DNA from: Angiostrongylus vasorum
Lineage: Eukaryota > Nematoda > Chromadorea > Rhabditida > Metastrongylidae
Reading direction: 5' to 3'
DNA: 64,000 bases
NCBI GenBank assembly: GCA_018806985.1
Contig: JADANN010000460.1
Coordinates: forward strand, 310,001 to 374,000
Each line of letters opens with the position of its first letter. Positions within the stretch are counted from its first letter, which is position 1. Below the pieces are notes generated by a model that ran no database searches, was not told where the DNA came from, and saw only the letters and a program-made list of their open reading frames with translations. Below are positions 38,338 through 51,155 of the stretch, one piece after another. The position numbers and the translations under genes are program-made.

Positions 38338-38572
38338 ACGCCATGCATTCGACTTCATTAAGCATTGTTGAAAGTTACTGAATATATATCTGGCCTTTAT
38401 GATGACTCGCAGTGCCTACCCATCTGTCGAGCCAGTGCTGCCATCCTCCCAGACAAGTCTGGTACCAATTTGCCGACCCGGAAGGGATGGAAGGATTGGT
38501 ACGCCTGGAGCGCATGGATTGGTCCCATGTGTATTGCAGGAAGCGTCCGACCACTGCGCTACACGCGAAACT
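38338..38572 (-). mobile_element. tRNA-headed SINE, family B
   Basis: Minus-strand head near 38570 has box A TAGCGCAGTGG. Body and GAATGCATGG end are well kept; the ATCCTTTAT tail is missing. Confidence 0.8.
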
Positions 38573-40194
38573 AATTAGCAGGTTAAATACCTAAGTTGTT
38601 GAAAAAAGCGGCAAAAAATTTCTATTGATAGTATATTTGTAGTATTCACTTTTTCTACAGTAGATATTGGCGTTGTGCCTCCGTCAAGTGTTCTGCTGAA
38701 CCTCTGCGCAACTTGAGGCATTCTGAAGCCTCACGAAGTTTCTTCATTAACCGTAACGCTCAACCTTTAGCACATCACATTCTTTTCCGACAGAAAAGGC
38801 AGTAGGTCTTAATGATTGCTTAGACAGTTCACGTTAGAGGAAGCAAACAACAAAAAAGTCCGCCAGCTATCAAGTAAGAAGACAAGCGAAAACGAACTCA
38901 CTGGTATTGTCAGAATGTCACCTCGTCGGTTGGCTTTTCTTCTGTCTCGTGCTTCATGGCTGTAGCACACGATGGCGTTGCCATATTGGAACTAGACTGA
39001 CGTAGCCCAAATTGACAAGTTTTCTGTAAATTTCAAACAAGACTGAAAAATGTACTGGTACATATTTTAAAAAAAACTGCAGACGCAAATTAGGTGACTT
39101 TTAAAGTCAGATGTCGTTTACCCTCTTTGCACAAAACTCGATACATTTTGAATGAAAAAGATATGTGATTTAAATGGGAAAGAAACCAATAAAATGTCTC
39201 TTCTTAGAAGTTCTACCCAACTGTCTTAGCCTAGAAGCTACAAAGCACTTTAAATGCATTTCCGCTTTTTGAAGCCTTAAGACCATCAGAGTTTCGCTTC
39301 CTGATTAAAATTATTAATTAATACAAATTAATTAATATAACGAAGACTGAAATAGGAGCACCGAGATCAAAAAAAGGAGTTTTATGGAGTTAATAACTTA
39401 CAAGACACCCCCCTTTCGGGTGTGGTTCAGCAAGTAGATTGTCAAACAGAAGGTACTTCATTTTAAACCCTCCAATTAATTATGAGTATTGTTCGGAGTG
39501 TGTGAAAATGCAAATACCAAAACAGGCTCAAAATAAGCTGCAGAACGCTTCCAAATGCTGACAGCAATATATTTGCACGACGGACCATAATAACGCACAA
39601 TAGGTGGTAGCGTACATAACGTTCAGATCCATAGAACGATAGCACAAAAATCTCTTCTACAATTATGTCATGTTGGCAACCCATCAAGTGCCAGATCCAT
39701 TGGAAAAATATTTTTTACTGTCATGGAACCAAAAAAGTTCGCAACTGGCAAGAAATCGCTCGTATCGCGAATGAGACGAACTGAAAAAAGCTACTTTTAA
39801 CATAAAACAGGTAGGAGAGTTACCATAGGGAATTATTAACGAACGTACACAGTGTGATGACTACACATAATTTCACGTGCCTGCTATTTGAGATAATGCT
39901 TAATTCTTCGTAGCGCGTGGTGCGCGTTCGAAAATTTGTGCGAAAAAACTTTTTGTAAATTATTAGACCTAGGTCAAGGCTTTTTAAGGACCAAGGCTGT
40001 GAAGGCATCCGTGCTGAATAACGAATGAACCCTTCGAACTGAAATAAACAACAGACAAGTACATGTATCGAAGAGAAAGCACACGATCGCTGAATTGTTG
40101 TTGAATAGACGGAACCGCAAGGCATTCCAACACTCGAACAGTGTCCATTCCCGTACAACATCAATGAGGGAATTGTTATTTTACGACATTTCAT
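38573..40194. other. No confirmed gene; candidate exons on the minus strand
   Basis: 39023-38922 (-) is flanked by AATTTACAG and GTGACA and reads in frame (TCQFGLRQSSSNMATPSCAT). 39690-39470 (-) encodes a hydrophobic stretch (RANILLSAFGSVLQLILSLF) that could be a membrane segment. They could be exons of the broken gene at 37.6-38.1 kb, but phases do not join cleanly. Confidence 0.3.
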
Positions 40195-40400
40195 TAGGGG
40201 CACTTGTAGCGTTGTAGGCGCTGTGAAGCACGACGAATAGTTTGGTGGTTCGATCTCGCGCCGCGGGCACGCGGAGCCATCCCCACTTTTGGAGTGAGTA
40301 AATATGCACGAGACTTGTCTGGTATGATAGCAGCACTGACTCGACACATTCCCAGGCAAGTACGATTCATTATATGGGCCATATATGGATTTAATTGCCT
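40195..40400 (+). mobile_element. tRNA-headed SINE, family B, diverged
   Basis: Head near 40205 (CTTGTAGCGTTGTAGG, damaged box A), box B GGTTCGATCTC at 40247-40257, then the body in sense orientation (GACTTGTCTGGTATGATAGC). The frame at 39820-40359 (-) crosses it. Confidence 0.6.
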
Positions 40401-40499
40401 CTACAATGTTTCATAAAGTGGAATGTATGGCACGCAGCCACAAAAATTGATCCACTCTCTTTGTAAAGCACAAACTCTTTATGCTTTATAACAGCTCAT

Positions 40500-40775
40500 T
40501 CACAGACGAATGAGGGATAGGGGGATCGAGAGTTCCACACTAATCAATCGCATAGGTGCACCATGCATTCCGCTCCATTTCGTATCATAGAGTTGAATGG
40601 ATGTATATTTGGCCAAACGATGGAGCCCTCCAAACATGTCCAACTTGTATCAACATGCTGACCCCGTTGGTTTGGAGATATTGTCCGCCCGAGGCACGGT
40701 AACGAGCAGCAGAGTGGGTGTGCATTGTACTGCCACACAATAACCCGTGCGCTACACTCGCTTCAAAAGACGAAT
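40500..40775 (-). mobile_element. tRNA-headed SINE, family B, rearranged body
   Basis: Both ends match family B (minus head with TAGCGCACGGG near 40750, GAATGCATGG at 40560-40570, and the GAGTTCCACAC region replacing the usual tail). The middle of the body differs. Confidence 0.55.
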
Positions 40776-42485
40776 ACACCAAGGAGCTTCAAGCAGTTTT
40801 TGTTTTGGAAGATTAGTCACTCGAAAATGTTGGACAAAAGATTTTCTACCGTTGGCTTTTACAGGCTTATACGGTCATGGTCTTCGCTTTCAGTGGTGAC
40901 GACTCTACCTCGAGATATCACGATGTTATCAACTTTTTTCACTATTAATCTGCATCAATTCCATTAGTCAGCATATCATACCCGTATGGTTTCAATGAGC
41001 TCTACTGAGAAGGACAAATTTATTGACCTGATGGATGGTTCGAATTCTCATAATGAACTTCTTCAAACGATTTTTATAGTTTCAACCTATGTTTTTAATA
41101 AGAATGTGAATCTCTTCGTTCATTATAAAAGAGAACATTAGTGAGCAGCAGTCATAGTGGCACCTAATCGAAAACGAAACGTCCACTATGGCAGTTTCGT
41201 AGACCTCTGGAAAAGGATGCAAACTTAGAATAACAGTTATCGATACTTGGAGGGCACAGATCATTGCAGCTTACTTATCCTGGACCTCACACTAAGTCAC
41301 CATGACGCTTTTTTTTCAACGTCTGTAGTAAAAAAAACTATTTATATTCAGAACTACACGATTTTGCTGGACATTTATGAAATGAGTGCTAATAATCCAG
41401 CACAGGTAAAACATTTGCAACCACACTTTTTTTTGGATTTACTTCTAGTTTCGTCACTTCCTCGGCGTTATTTATTTGTTCATTTACATGACCCATCATC
41501 AAAACACTTCTTGCATCCGATTCGCTTTCCTTGCGTTTATCGTCCAAAAAGGTCGTCGAGTATTTCCTGCATTATTTCCGCTGTCGCTTGAGTAACAGGA
41601 CTTCCTCTTATGACTTTTCAATCTCGGAAATAGCCGGGCTGAACCCGTCCCACATGAATTGGAGGAGAGTGTTGGAGAGGGGGTTGAAAACAAGCTAAGA
41701 CGTTCTCATTTATTTTTGAAAATTTTCATTATATGCTACACGTCCCGTCCAGCTGGAAGGTCTCGGCAATTCGATACTTCCAGGGATATTACTAACATTT
41801 TTTGATGTAAGTGACAAGTTACTAATATATTATACTTAGATACACGCGCAGACTTATTCGTATTCGCGAATGATACGTCCTTCAGCATATTTTCTATCTG
41901 TTATTTTAGTGATTGCGGCAAATTCCTCTTCCCAGACCCTTGGAGTCCATTCGTTACACTACGAAAAACCTTCTGCCGGTATTTTGTCTAAGGAAAAGTA
42001 TTAAGAATGTTGCCACAGAGTATTAAAGCCGAAGTGAAGTCTCAGATATAAGAAATAGAACTGAGTTTGCGAATACGATTAGGAGAACTGGTCGAGATCT
42101 GATTTTTCGTTCCTAGTTCAAAAAAAAGAGCCAGAAAATAATAATTGGTACATGAAACTATTGCTTCAGACTATTAATGTTTTGCGTTGCTGCTTAAATT
42201 GAAGGTACCTCGTCCATCAATATCCTCGGCGACAATGAGAAACGTCAAGAACTCGACCAGTGAATTTTATCCATATCCAGAAGATATCTCGCTAGCTGCT
42301 TCACTTTTCAAGCCATATGTGAACAGGAGGCTTCACTAGAAAACCTCTCTATTTTCCGTTAGCATAATTCACACTGGTATTTCCTGTTACTCATGCACAA
42401 TAACTGTGTTAAATGGATTCAAAGGAAGTGAAAGACGAGTAGCTATAGCCAAGGCCGGCACGTGTGTGGTGGTCACTTTCCTTTT
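40776..42485. other. No gene; a short repeat fragment at 41625-41690
   Basis: 41625-41690 is related to 7313-7380 (AATAGCCGGGCT, then GGAGGAGAGTGTTGGAGAG). The open frame 41247-41591 (+) overlaps it and lacks support. Confidence 0.4.
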
Positions 42486-42765
42486 CCAGAAAAGAGTTCT
42501 TCTTTGGGACTGCAGATGCTGGAAAGTACATTCAGCTGACTGCTGCTGATTCAGTTCCCGAACTGTCGGACAAAGAAGAGCAGTTTACTGAAAGAAGTTA
42601 CAGAATTCCTCTCCAGCCACTTGCGACGCAACTGCACGAAATAGCGGCTAGGGGACATTTTAGAGAATATGCGAAGATACATTTAAGATAGTTACAGGTG
42701 AACAGGAAGCATACGCTGATATAGAAAAAAAGGAACTATCTGAGGAATCGTTCCTATACTCCCAG
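42486..42765 (+). repeat. Direct repeat copy 1 with a conserved open frame, left of the BEL/Pao element
   Basis: Shares about 250 bases with 47222-47478 in the same orientation. Both are open in the same frame, from FFGTADAGKYIQLTAA through ELSD, ERSYRIP and AKI-LR. The single length difference (GAD-type versus H-type codons after LTAA) is a multiple of three. This suggests duplicated coding sequence, although flanking a retrotransposon also suggests long terminal repeats. This copy stops just after the LR. Confidence 0.6.
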
Positions 42766-42802
42766 CTGCGATTTAAAATGGCAACGCAATGTAGGTGATT
42801 AA

Positions 42803-43413
42803 GATTAACAACTGTCTAATATAACTTCAGCGAAGCTGAGATATTTGCAAAACTCTGGACCGCAGGTGCCTATGGTGGGGAACGAACGTCCTATTGTCCT
42901 TTCCGGGGGAGAAGCGCGCTCACCACCACACCATGCGGATCCTTCGTTTCGCCTGTCTCTCAGCTAGTTCTATCGATCTTTTTGCCATCAGCAATCACCC
43001 GTCAACGGGATTGATCTGGGGAGTCCAAATCGGCATTGAACCCAGTTAAGCTGAGGCTATAGTTATAATCATAATTTTAACCTTTTTTGTGAGTATAACT
43101 ATAGCCTCAGCTTAACTGGGTTCAATGCCGATTTGGGCTCCCCCAGATCAATCCCGTTGACGGGTGATTGCTGAGGGCAAAAAGATCGATAGAACTAGCT
43201 GAGACAAAGGCGAAACGAAGGACCCACATGGTGTGGTGGTGAACGCGTTACTCTCCGGAAAGGACAATAGGGCGTTCGTTCCCCACCATAGGCACCTGCG
43301 GTCCAGAGTTTTGCAAATATCTCAGCTTCGCTGAAGTTATATTTCGCAATATACCCTGCCATCAAAAAGTGTAGGCAGTAGGCAAAAAGGTTAGAATTGT
43401 GATTAACAACTGT
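42803..43413. mobile_element. Head-to-head inverted pair of family D SINEs, flanked by a 13-base target duplication
   Basis: Arms at about 42816-43075 and 43098-43360 are near-perfect reverse complements around a short centre. Each arm holds the tRNA-like head (CATGGTGTGGTGGTGA orientation inward) and the GCTGAGATATTTGCAAAAC region outward. The right arm continues to the full tail (CCTGCCATC, then TAGGCAG). The left is cut about 55 bases shorter. GATTAACAACTGT flanks the pair at 42803-42815 and 43401-43413, so the pair was inserted as one unit. The inserted RNA or DNA would fold into a long hairpin. Confidence 0.85.
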
Positions 43414-43419
43414 ATTCAA

Positions 43420-44159
43420 AGAGTGAAGTGAGTGCTTATGTATGTGTTAGAAGACGTGAGGTAGTGGTGAACCCAAATGACTTCATGAGAGAAAGCAAAG
43501 ATTCTTGTTATGAAGTAAAAAATATACTCGGAAAGGGGAAAGAAGTTGGAACGCTCATCAGCTTCTTAAGGCGGTTTTTTTGCTGCCTGTTGTGTGATAT
43601 TATTCGTCTGCTGCAAAGCTGGAGGTCCTCTGCGCTGGACTGCTTCTTGTAGTGATGACACACTGTGTAGCACTGAGCGTGTGCGTCGGACGTTGCTTTA
43701 TCCACTCGCCTTGTTTGTGCTGATTTTCCTGGCCTGTGGAAGTGTTATGCGACGGAAAGATGACAGTGTTGTAGAATAGTAGAATACTAGCGGATAGACG
43801 GTGTAGAATAATAGTGTTATGTGGCAGAAAGACGGAGGTTTTGTAGAATAGTGGAGGTGGAATGCCATGCAAGCAGTAGAATATAGTAGATCTGATTAGT
43901 TGGGGTCGTATAGGAATAATGTGCACAACTGTTTAGGAGTGGTATATGCTGTGAGTGTCGGAATACTGTACTTGAGTATAGTATTCCGGTTGAAAATTAG
44001 CGATGAACATAGTACACAGTTGAGACGACCACAAAGCGCTGATGGTGAACTAGTGGTCGTGGTAATGCCGACTGATTGATTATCAACTATGTTCTACTGA
44101 ATGCGATATTCGTGAAGTATTATTTGTGGAGGAGGATACATGATTTCGGTTGATTGTGG
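43420..44159. other. Possibly BEL/Pao 3' flank; short imperfect tandem repeats
   Basis: A unit of roughly 70-80 bases (AGTGTTATG, then GAAAGA, then TTGTAGAATAGT) occurs twice at about 43739-43785 and 43818-43853. No coding homology is recognisable. It may include the 3' end of the element at 44.2-46.7 kb. Confidence 0.35.
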
Positions 44160-46690
44160 TATTGCAATGATCTTACAGTAATCATCCACATACTTCTTAA
44201 GCGACGTGATCAGATGAAAAAGGGTGGACTCCTCTGTTGATGTATTTTACACGTGCAAAGTTCGGAAGTTGGTGCGAATTTGTTACGTGAATGTTCACTC
44301 CAATTACTGTACAATGGTAAGCTCTAAAAGCGTGGTGTCCCAAAAAACATTACCATGGCTATAACCATGATTAGCTGTAGGTGGGAAGAGCCGCTTCTAG
44401 GTTTTTTGGCATATACGCTTTCAGTATTAGGAGTTGGCCATAGCCGCTTTTTGACGACATTTTTGTTATTCTGATGAAACGCGGCTGGATTGTCAATATC
44501 ATCGGGGACCTTTGGTTGTGGTCTTCGTGCTATAGATAGTATATATCTTTTGGTTGTTTGTTCACGTTTGTTTTCTGTGGAGGAGATTCCTCGTATTCGT
44601 CTGTGCATTCATCATGTTCGACGACAGCAGTGTTGACTTTCACATTTAATGACCAATGTTGATCCGATTTTGCTAATTCGTCTTCGTACTGATGTATCAC
44701 TGAAACCTCCTTTTGGTTATCGTGATGTGTATTCATCAACTTGTCAGGTTCCGAATTTTTAATTTCTCTTGTGTAAAGATATCCCAAACGCGTGGAACGA
44801 GATGTAGCCCCCAATGGAAGTTCGATATATGGCTTATCTTTTCTGATGAGGGGGTCACAACTGGTCGCGTCCTAATATAATGGAAGGTTTTACTACGGAT
44901 TTATTTCTAGTGATGTCGACTTGCATGTTGTGCTTCTGGACGAGATTTATATCCTTCGGACAGATAGGTCTGATTGGTAAGGTTTAGTGATAGTGCTACG
45001 TGTAAATAGGATTAAGGAAACTGGCTGACCATCCGCGTTCCATGCTTTTAATGGGACTTTCCTTGAAATGTATTCTTGTACACCGTTAGAACCAAAGGTG
45101 TTCAGACATAGTTTGGTTCCTTCCATTGTGGGTAACTAGAAGTTCTTGTGCAAGTTTTTCGTGATTAAGTGGCTTCAGTGTCTAACACGACCTACACTTT
45201 TTGTAGTTAGTTTGTTGTGTGATTCAGTACAGGCACTTCTCCCGTGGGTAGAAATGTTGACTGTAAGGTCGTGCTTGGCCGAATTATGGTTTCTTCAACT
45301 TCCGGTGGTGTCTTTTTCACTACGTGATTCATTTTTGACGTGGATGTAGGCATCTTCTTAACCATTTCCTTACTGTTGTCCTTAATGTCACTTTTTATGG
45401 CCTACATTTTTTTGAAGGAGGTATCAATGTTTTTTCCTTTGTTTCTAAGTAGAAACAAGATGCTGTGTGATGTCGTTTCTGGCACTTGCGGCATGAAGAT
45501 CCATTGTATTGGATTGTATTGTGGGATGGAGATGCACATATATGGTACATTATATTACTTATTATTTTTAAGATAGTGATGCCTTTCTTGAGGCGTTTTG
45601 TATTTGTTGCAGTAGAAAGGTTTGTGGTTGCCCTTGCAGTACATGTAAGAGAGCGGCGATGGTTGATTTCCAATGACTGTCTCTGTTTCTGTTAAAACTG
45701 GTGATATTGCCCGGAGTTGATGAGGTAGCCTGGGATGATATTAATTCTTCATTAGTTATGACTTCTTCAAGATATTCTGAAAGATATTGCATATTGAAGT
45801 GCTTCTCAGACGCAGTGATCTTTTTGTTGAGGATCCTGCATTGGGTGTCAGCTGGAAATTTTGATAGTACCTTTTGGTGCATGCAGTAGTTGTTTACGTT
45901 CTCTCTTTTTTTAGGTTAGTTGGCTTATAACTGCTTGTACATCCTCTAATAGGATACGCTGTTCATGCATGGTTGGTAACCGCAGGGAGGTTCCATCCAG
46001 TTTCGTAAGTAATTGACGAATTAGTTCTTCGGAATTGCCACATTTATTGGTAAGGAATTCGATGGCTTTGCGATATTTTTGTTTATTGAGCTGGAACTTC
46101 TTTATCGATCTTAGAGGTTCCCCTTTTAGCGAACTCAGCAAGTAATTGAATTTTTTGAAGCTTGGAGAGATTTTGCGAGTGTATGTTTGAATCAAAAAGC
46201 TCCCTGAAGTTATCTCAATCCCACATGCACTAAATATCGGATTAGGAATTGTGGGTAGTTCTAGCTTCTTGATAACACTAGCGTTGATAGATTCATCCTT
46301 TCCACTGTTTGGAGTGGAGGGTATATGCAATGTGTTGGAACATTCCTCGTAAGCTTTAAAGCCTTTAATCCGAGCGTAGAGGAGTGTGAGATAGTTGAAC
46401 GTCTTGGTGATTGCTTCTTCTGCGGCACTTGAATATTGTTCGAACTCTTGATCAACGTTTGACAGCGTCGATTGAGCATTTTCGAATGATGTAGCGAGGT
46501 CGTCCAGCGCATTTTGACGTTTTGAGGTCATACTCTGTAAGGCTCCAACCCCTTCCTCCAGCTGTTGCAAGCTCTTGTGAATGAAGGTGGGCGTTATTTC
46601 ATCCTGCTTGTTTTAAGTGCTTAGCTCTTCTAACTGCGCATCTTGGAGTTGCGTTAGGACCTTTTCTAATTGGGTGGTATATCACGAGAG
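44160..46690 (-). mobile_element. BEL/Pao-type LTR retrotransposon, decayed gag to protease region
   Basis: Minus-strand order is Gag then protease. Gag is a 219-codon open stretch at 46570-45911 with an N-terminal helical part followed by PTIPNPIFS, FNYLLSSLKGEPLRSIKKFQ and LLTKLDG motifs typical of BEL/Pao Gag. It continues in a shifted frame at 45882-45568 (LSKF, VITNEELISS). A zinc-knuckle-like Cys/His cluster follows (SSCRKCQKRHHTASC, about 45490). Near 45190 a frame-broken VLDT stretch followed by an LA-EL stretch resembles the protease active-site region. The part toward 44870 (KPSIILGRDQL) is typical of the protease-RT linker. No reverse transcriptase or integrase core is recognisable, so the element is internally deleted or too decayed. 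True LTRs were not found. Not functional. Confidence 0.8.
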
Positions 46691-47221
46691 TATTCGATTA
46701 TGACTTGCCAATGTTAGGGCGGGACGACCTAATAGGACTTCAGTAGTTATATTTTGATTTCCTTTTTTCTATAATGAAGGCAACGTACTTGAATGTGGCT
46801 TGCTTGATCCGATGGTTTGGTCAATGCACCAAAGTTGACGTGGCGTTGAGCTCACAACTTTATATGAATACCAAGTCGTTTGTAATATTAGTCCTTGTAG
46901 CTACCACGCGGGTTTTGTGTGTTAGCCGCTGAGTCGCTCGCCTTGAGACGCTGGGTTACAACTTTATGGTTATAGTAGCAATAACAACGATAAAAGTACA
47001 GCGAATATGGATGAGTTGGGCGATATGAAGGAACTGGATGAACACTGGACGATCGCTATGAACACTTGAAGACGAATGCAGATTGGCTGCTTGTACTACT
47101 TCTGTAGTGGGTGGAGCTTTGCCAAAGGGAATTAGAGACAGCGCCTAGAGAGAAGTTCTGAAGCTTTTGTCTACTAGCACAATCTGATAGGGTTACATGT
47201 GAAAGGGAGCAGCTGCTGGTT
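46691..47221. other. Region between the BEL/Pao gag and the right direct repeat
   Basis: On + a short open stretch (MDELGDMKELDEHWTIAMNT, from 47005) ends in a stop. It may be part of the same decayed coding unit as the repeat that follows, or 5' leader of the element. Confidence 0.3.
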
Positions 47222-47478
47222 CGAAACTTCTTTGGGACTGCAGATGCTGGAAAGTACATTCAGCTGACTGCTGCTCATCTGGCCGAACTGTCAGACCAAG
47301 AAAAGCGGTTTATTGAAAGAAGTTACAGAATCCCTTTCCAGCTACCTGCGAGGCAACTGCATGAAATGGTCTATAAGAGGCAATATAGAGAAGTTGCAAA
47401 GATAGGTTTAAGACAGGTAAACAGGAAACATACGCTAGTAAAGAAAATAGGAACTATTTGGAGAATAGTTCCATAGGG
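47222..47478 (+). repeat. Direct repeat copy 2 with a longer open frame
   Basis: Matches 42486-42765. Here the frame runs from at least 47150 (CEREQLLVRNFFGTADAG) to a TAG at 47474-47476, adding QVNRKHTLVKKIGTIWRIVP at the C-terminus. Unrecognised protein segment, rich in basic residues at its end. It is either a duplicated exon or pseudogene, or a terminal repeat of the BEL/Pao element that happens to be open. Confidence 0.5.
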
Positions 47479-50212
47479 GGTGTTAGCATAACCAATCCGT
47501 TGATCCATTGTCTTAACATTTTCTACTTATGGGGAAACTGTTGGTTGTGCAGAAATGACGAATATTTTACCAATGCATGATTTTGTCCTCTATCGCAGAT
47601 GTGGTTCATTGCAAAAAATGAGTTTTATTTTACTCTTCTACTCATCCACATCTGCTGTAAAACAGTGTGAGATAAGAAACACATCGAAATGCACACACAG
47701 TGGTTGCTTATATTTCCTTTCCTGTGATGTCTGCTGATTGCTAATACTAGTTACTACCTAAACGGTCTTCAAGAATAAAAGCACTATCTCGACTCCCATG
47801 ACCTTAGAGGTCAACTGCGCATGCACGCACCTCTACGAATGAATTTTTAATGTGTCGGACATATTTAAGGAAGTGATAAATGGGAAATCACACTTCATTC
47901 CTCGTCTTTTGTTGCCACATTTAATGACTATATCTCAACTGCTATCATTGAACACTTAGTGCGGAGGCGGGTTTTTTTCGCAAGCTGCGGATATTTTTCG
48001 ATAGCACGTGAGAAGTTGAAAGCGTGATGGCCTTATGGCACACACTTTACGCTTTATATTTCGAAATAAGCACTGTTTCACAATGATGTTAATTGGTTTC
48101 TAAAGTTATTTGGGATTTAAACTTCCGGAAGAGGCGAAAAGGAAATCCGTATTTTTAGAATGCTAAGAGAAATCCCGACGGCCACAGACATCACTGCACT
48201 TAAGGACATCATCATCATTTAGTGTACTAAGTTGTAACACATGAAATGCCCGATTTTAAATAAAAACTTTAAGTGACGACAACGTTTTTCATATTAACTT
48301 ATATTAGTCGAAATAAGACTATTAAAATCAACATTTTTTCGACAAAAAAACAAAATTTGTGGTTTTTATTAATGTAAAAATTGTCGACGTGAAATGGCCA
48401 CACACTGGAAATATTTATAAACTTATGTCTAGAGGTTGAAAGTCACAATAATCCATAGAAAGGACCGCTAATGAGAATCCGATGCCGGTAAAATAGGGAG
48501 CGGAAGCTAGCGAGGGTGTTGGTCGTTTTATTAAACCCTATGCACCGTGTCTCAACTTAGAAAATTATTGGGCTACCTGCGTTCAAAGATTGAGTGGATC
48601 CGAGCGATAATTATATTATACCGGTATTCCACTACATAGATAGTTTTTTTATTTGTGGGAATTTTGCAATGATCATGAAAACGCGTTCCATGCCTGCCAC
48701 GTCAGACACGTGCCCAGTGCTTGTGGTTAGATGAGATAAGAGAAAAAGGCAATTTGGGTTACTCATTTCCAGGCTTTCCTTTGTGGACGAGTGTGTGGGA
48801 AAGAACGCATGCGATCTATTGTCAGTGAAACAGTAAACATGGAGATGTGTTGTAACCCCACCACTGAGACTGAGACCTGTGTAAATCAAGCTTTATACAA
48901 AGCATAACACAAGCCACAAACGCTAGGAGCACAACCTTCTTACTCTGAGGTTCTTCATTACAAATGCGAGTTGATAGTGCCTTAGTAAATCACATAAGAG
49001 AGCAGTAAGAAAGTGCTTGTCACAACAAGAGAGGGATTCTCTATACTCATGAGGTTGCTGATGGTGCTATCCTTCATGACTAGATCATGCACTCGGGTTG
49101 ACTACTTGTTCCATGCACTGGAGTCGACAGACGGAAGTCTTCACCATTCGAGGTTTGCGGGGCAGCGGAGTTATGCTGTTTGTCGAACTGCGTAAAGAGT
49201 TACTGTCGAGCGTCGTGGTTGTTTGGACAGCCAGACGATTTACTACAGCAAGGCTACCGTAGACAACAGGCCGTCTATATTGCACGAGTTGCACGAGTTG
49301 CGTTGTATGTACAGATGGCAAGGATTGTGGGGCAAGTCACGAGCAAATGTATAGAAACCACAACCTGAAGATCCACATGTGGCTGCTTTCGCGACAAGAA
49401 TGGTAAGAATAGAAGGCCTTGGAGCAAAAACCGTCATGATAATCGTGTTTATCGAACGATCGCAACTGTATAAACAGCTTTGACGTCAACCAACTGCTAT
49501 TAGGAAATGTCTTGGGTGCCGGCTCGAATAAGTCGATGATTACCGAGTTTATAAGGGATAGAGGTAACATAATGCTGTTGTTGTTATCCACCCCCCATAT
49601 CTCTTAATGAGAAGTCCTCAATCCATTATTCATTGTGATACAAGGGCTACCAAGACGCATAATAGGGTAAAGTGCTTCGCATGATGAAGTTTCGAGGTTT
49701 TTTGCGATGGTTTTGTCCCGTATTCACCTGATCATATTCGTGAATACAAGCCGTGCAGGTTTGTCTATACATGCAAACACAAGTATTCCACTTCGATTGA
49801 TTAAAAATTTGCAATACAATGAATGGGAAGCACACGGTGAACAGCTCAGTGTCCCCTCTAACAAATAACTTCCCATCTAGTTTCAAAAATTACACAAGCC
49901 TTCTCAGGTCATTTGTCAAAAGCGGAAGAAATAAACTGCGCCGTTCCAATGAACACGGGAGGTCCACTTAAACGATGCTATTATAAGCAGAGTGTACGGA
50001 GATCTGGCTTAAATATCTGGCCATTCCAGGTTGCCAAAAACGATCATTGGAACCTTCCATTGACGTTATAGTGATGCAAGCCAGAAAAATTGAGTGGAAA
50101 GTTCCTATAGTATCATAGCGATAAGTGGAGTAGAGAAATCGGTAACGAGTGGGTGTTGGAAATACCACTGTGTCATATTATGCTTCTGCTTCTGCTTATG
50201 TTTATGCATTTA
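47479..50212. other. No gene seen
   Basis: Longest frames (about 60-85 codons) lack domain or splice support. No member of the repeat families in this window was recognised. Confidence 0.4.
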
Positions 50213-50272
50213 AACGGTTTACCGCATCATCGTGGCTGGGAGGTGTTCCTGGGTGTCAGGCTGCGATGTAAT
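50213..50272 (+). mobile_element. Head fragment of SINE family A
   Basis: Contains ATCGTGGCTGGGAGGTGTTC and the following CTGGGTGTC block, then diverges abruptly. Confidence 0.6.
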
Positions 50273-51059
50273 GCTCTTTTGAGTTGGTGAAGATGGATTT
50301 CAATAGGATCAAGTATCATGTGAAGAGATTTAACTAGATGAGATGCCACCCGTTAAGCTTAGTTTGCAGCATGGACAAGAGGTGTTGCTCATTAGTCATA
50401 AGAGCAAGTTGGTATCTTCGTGGATAGAGAATTGTCGTCTTCTATAAGCCATTAAGGAGAAGAATGTGACATTGATAAGTACGACAGAAAATCGTTGCAA
50501 AATTTAATTTGGGTGCCAAATGCCTGGTTTTGAACAAACATAGGTTTATACCTTCGCTATGGCACATGACTATCCATCGCAACAAAAATTCACATCCACA
50601 CTGTTCACCATTGGACGTCAGTTTCGTTAATAGAGATACCCTGATAAAACAGACCAAATCGCAGCGACTAGAACGTTATTCCATATCTTTGTTGTTCCTA
50701 AGCATTACATGGAATCAGACTATTTTCGGTTATGAACAAGATTGTTTCTTTTCAGAAATGACATGAAGCCATGCAAGTAAAAAAAGAACAAGCCAAATCT
50801 CAAGGCTACCACAGATTTTAATTCGCCTTCATTTTTAGGTGCAAATAAACTAGCAAATTTGAAAGTCACAAGGAGATACCTGTAAACTCTTCGATTAGAA
50901 TGTTAGAATACAAGTACATGAGCAGAAAGAAATTAGAAACTTCGGCGTAGGCATGTAAAACTCCGCAGAAGAAACAAGATGTAGACGAAAACATAAAAGA
51001 AGATTTTATAGGAGATGAACTGCAGTATGGACGAAGCAACTGAGATACGGAGGAGCTCC
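50273..51059. other. No gene seen
   Basis: Short open frames only; 50509-50766 (+, 85 codons) has no supporting signals. Confidence 0.4.
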
Positions 51060-51155
51060 CAGAACGCTCACCGAGACTTACATAGTTACCAGACCAAGTT
51101 GAACCCTTTTTCGACAGGGCAGTTATTGCAGTGAATGCAGGTTTTCCAACCCCAT

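Noticed and set aside
39820..40359. 179-codon open frame on the minus strand
   Set aside because: It crosses a family B SINE and has no domain, splice or start support; the apparent signal is repeat-derived.
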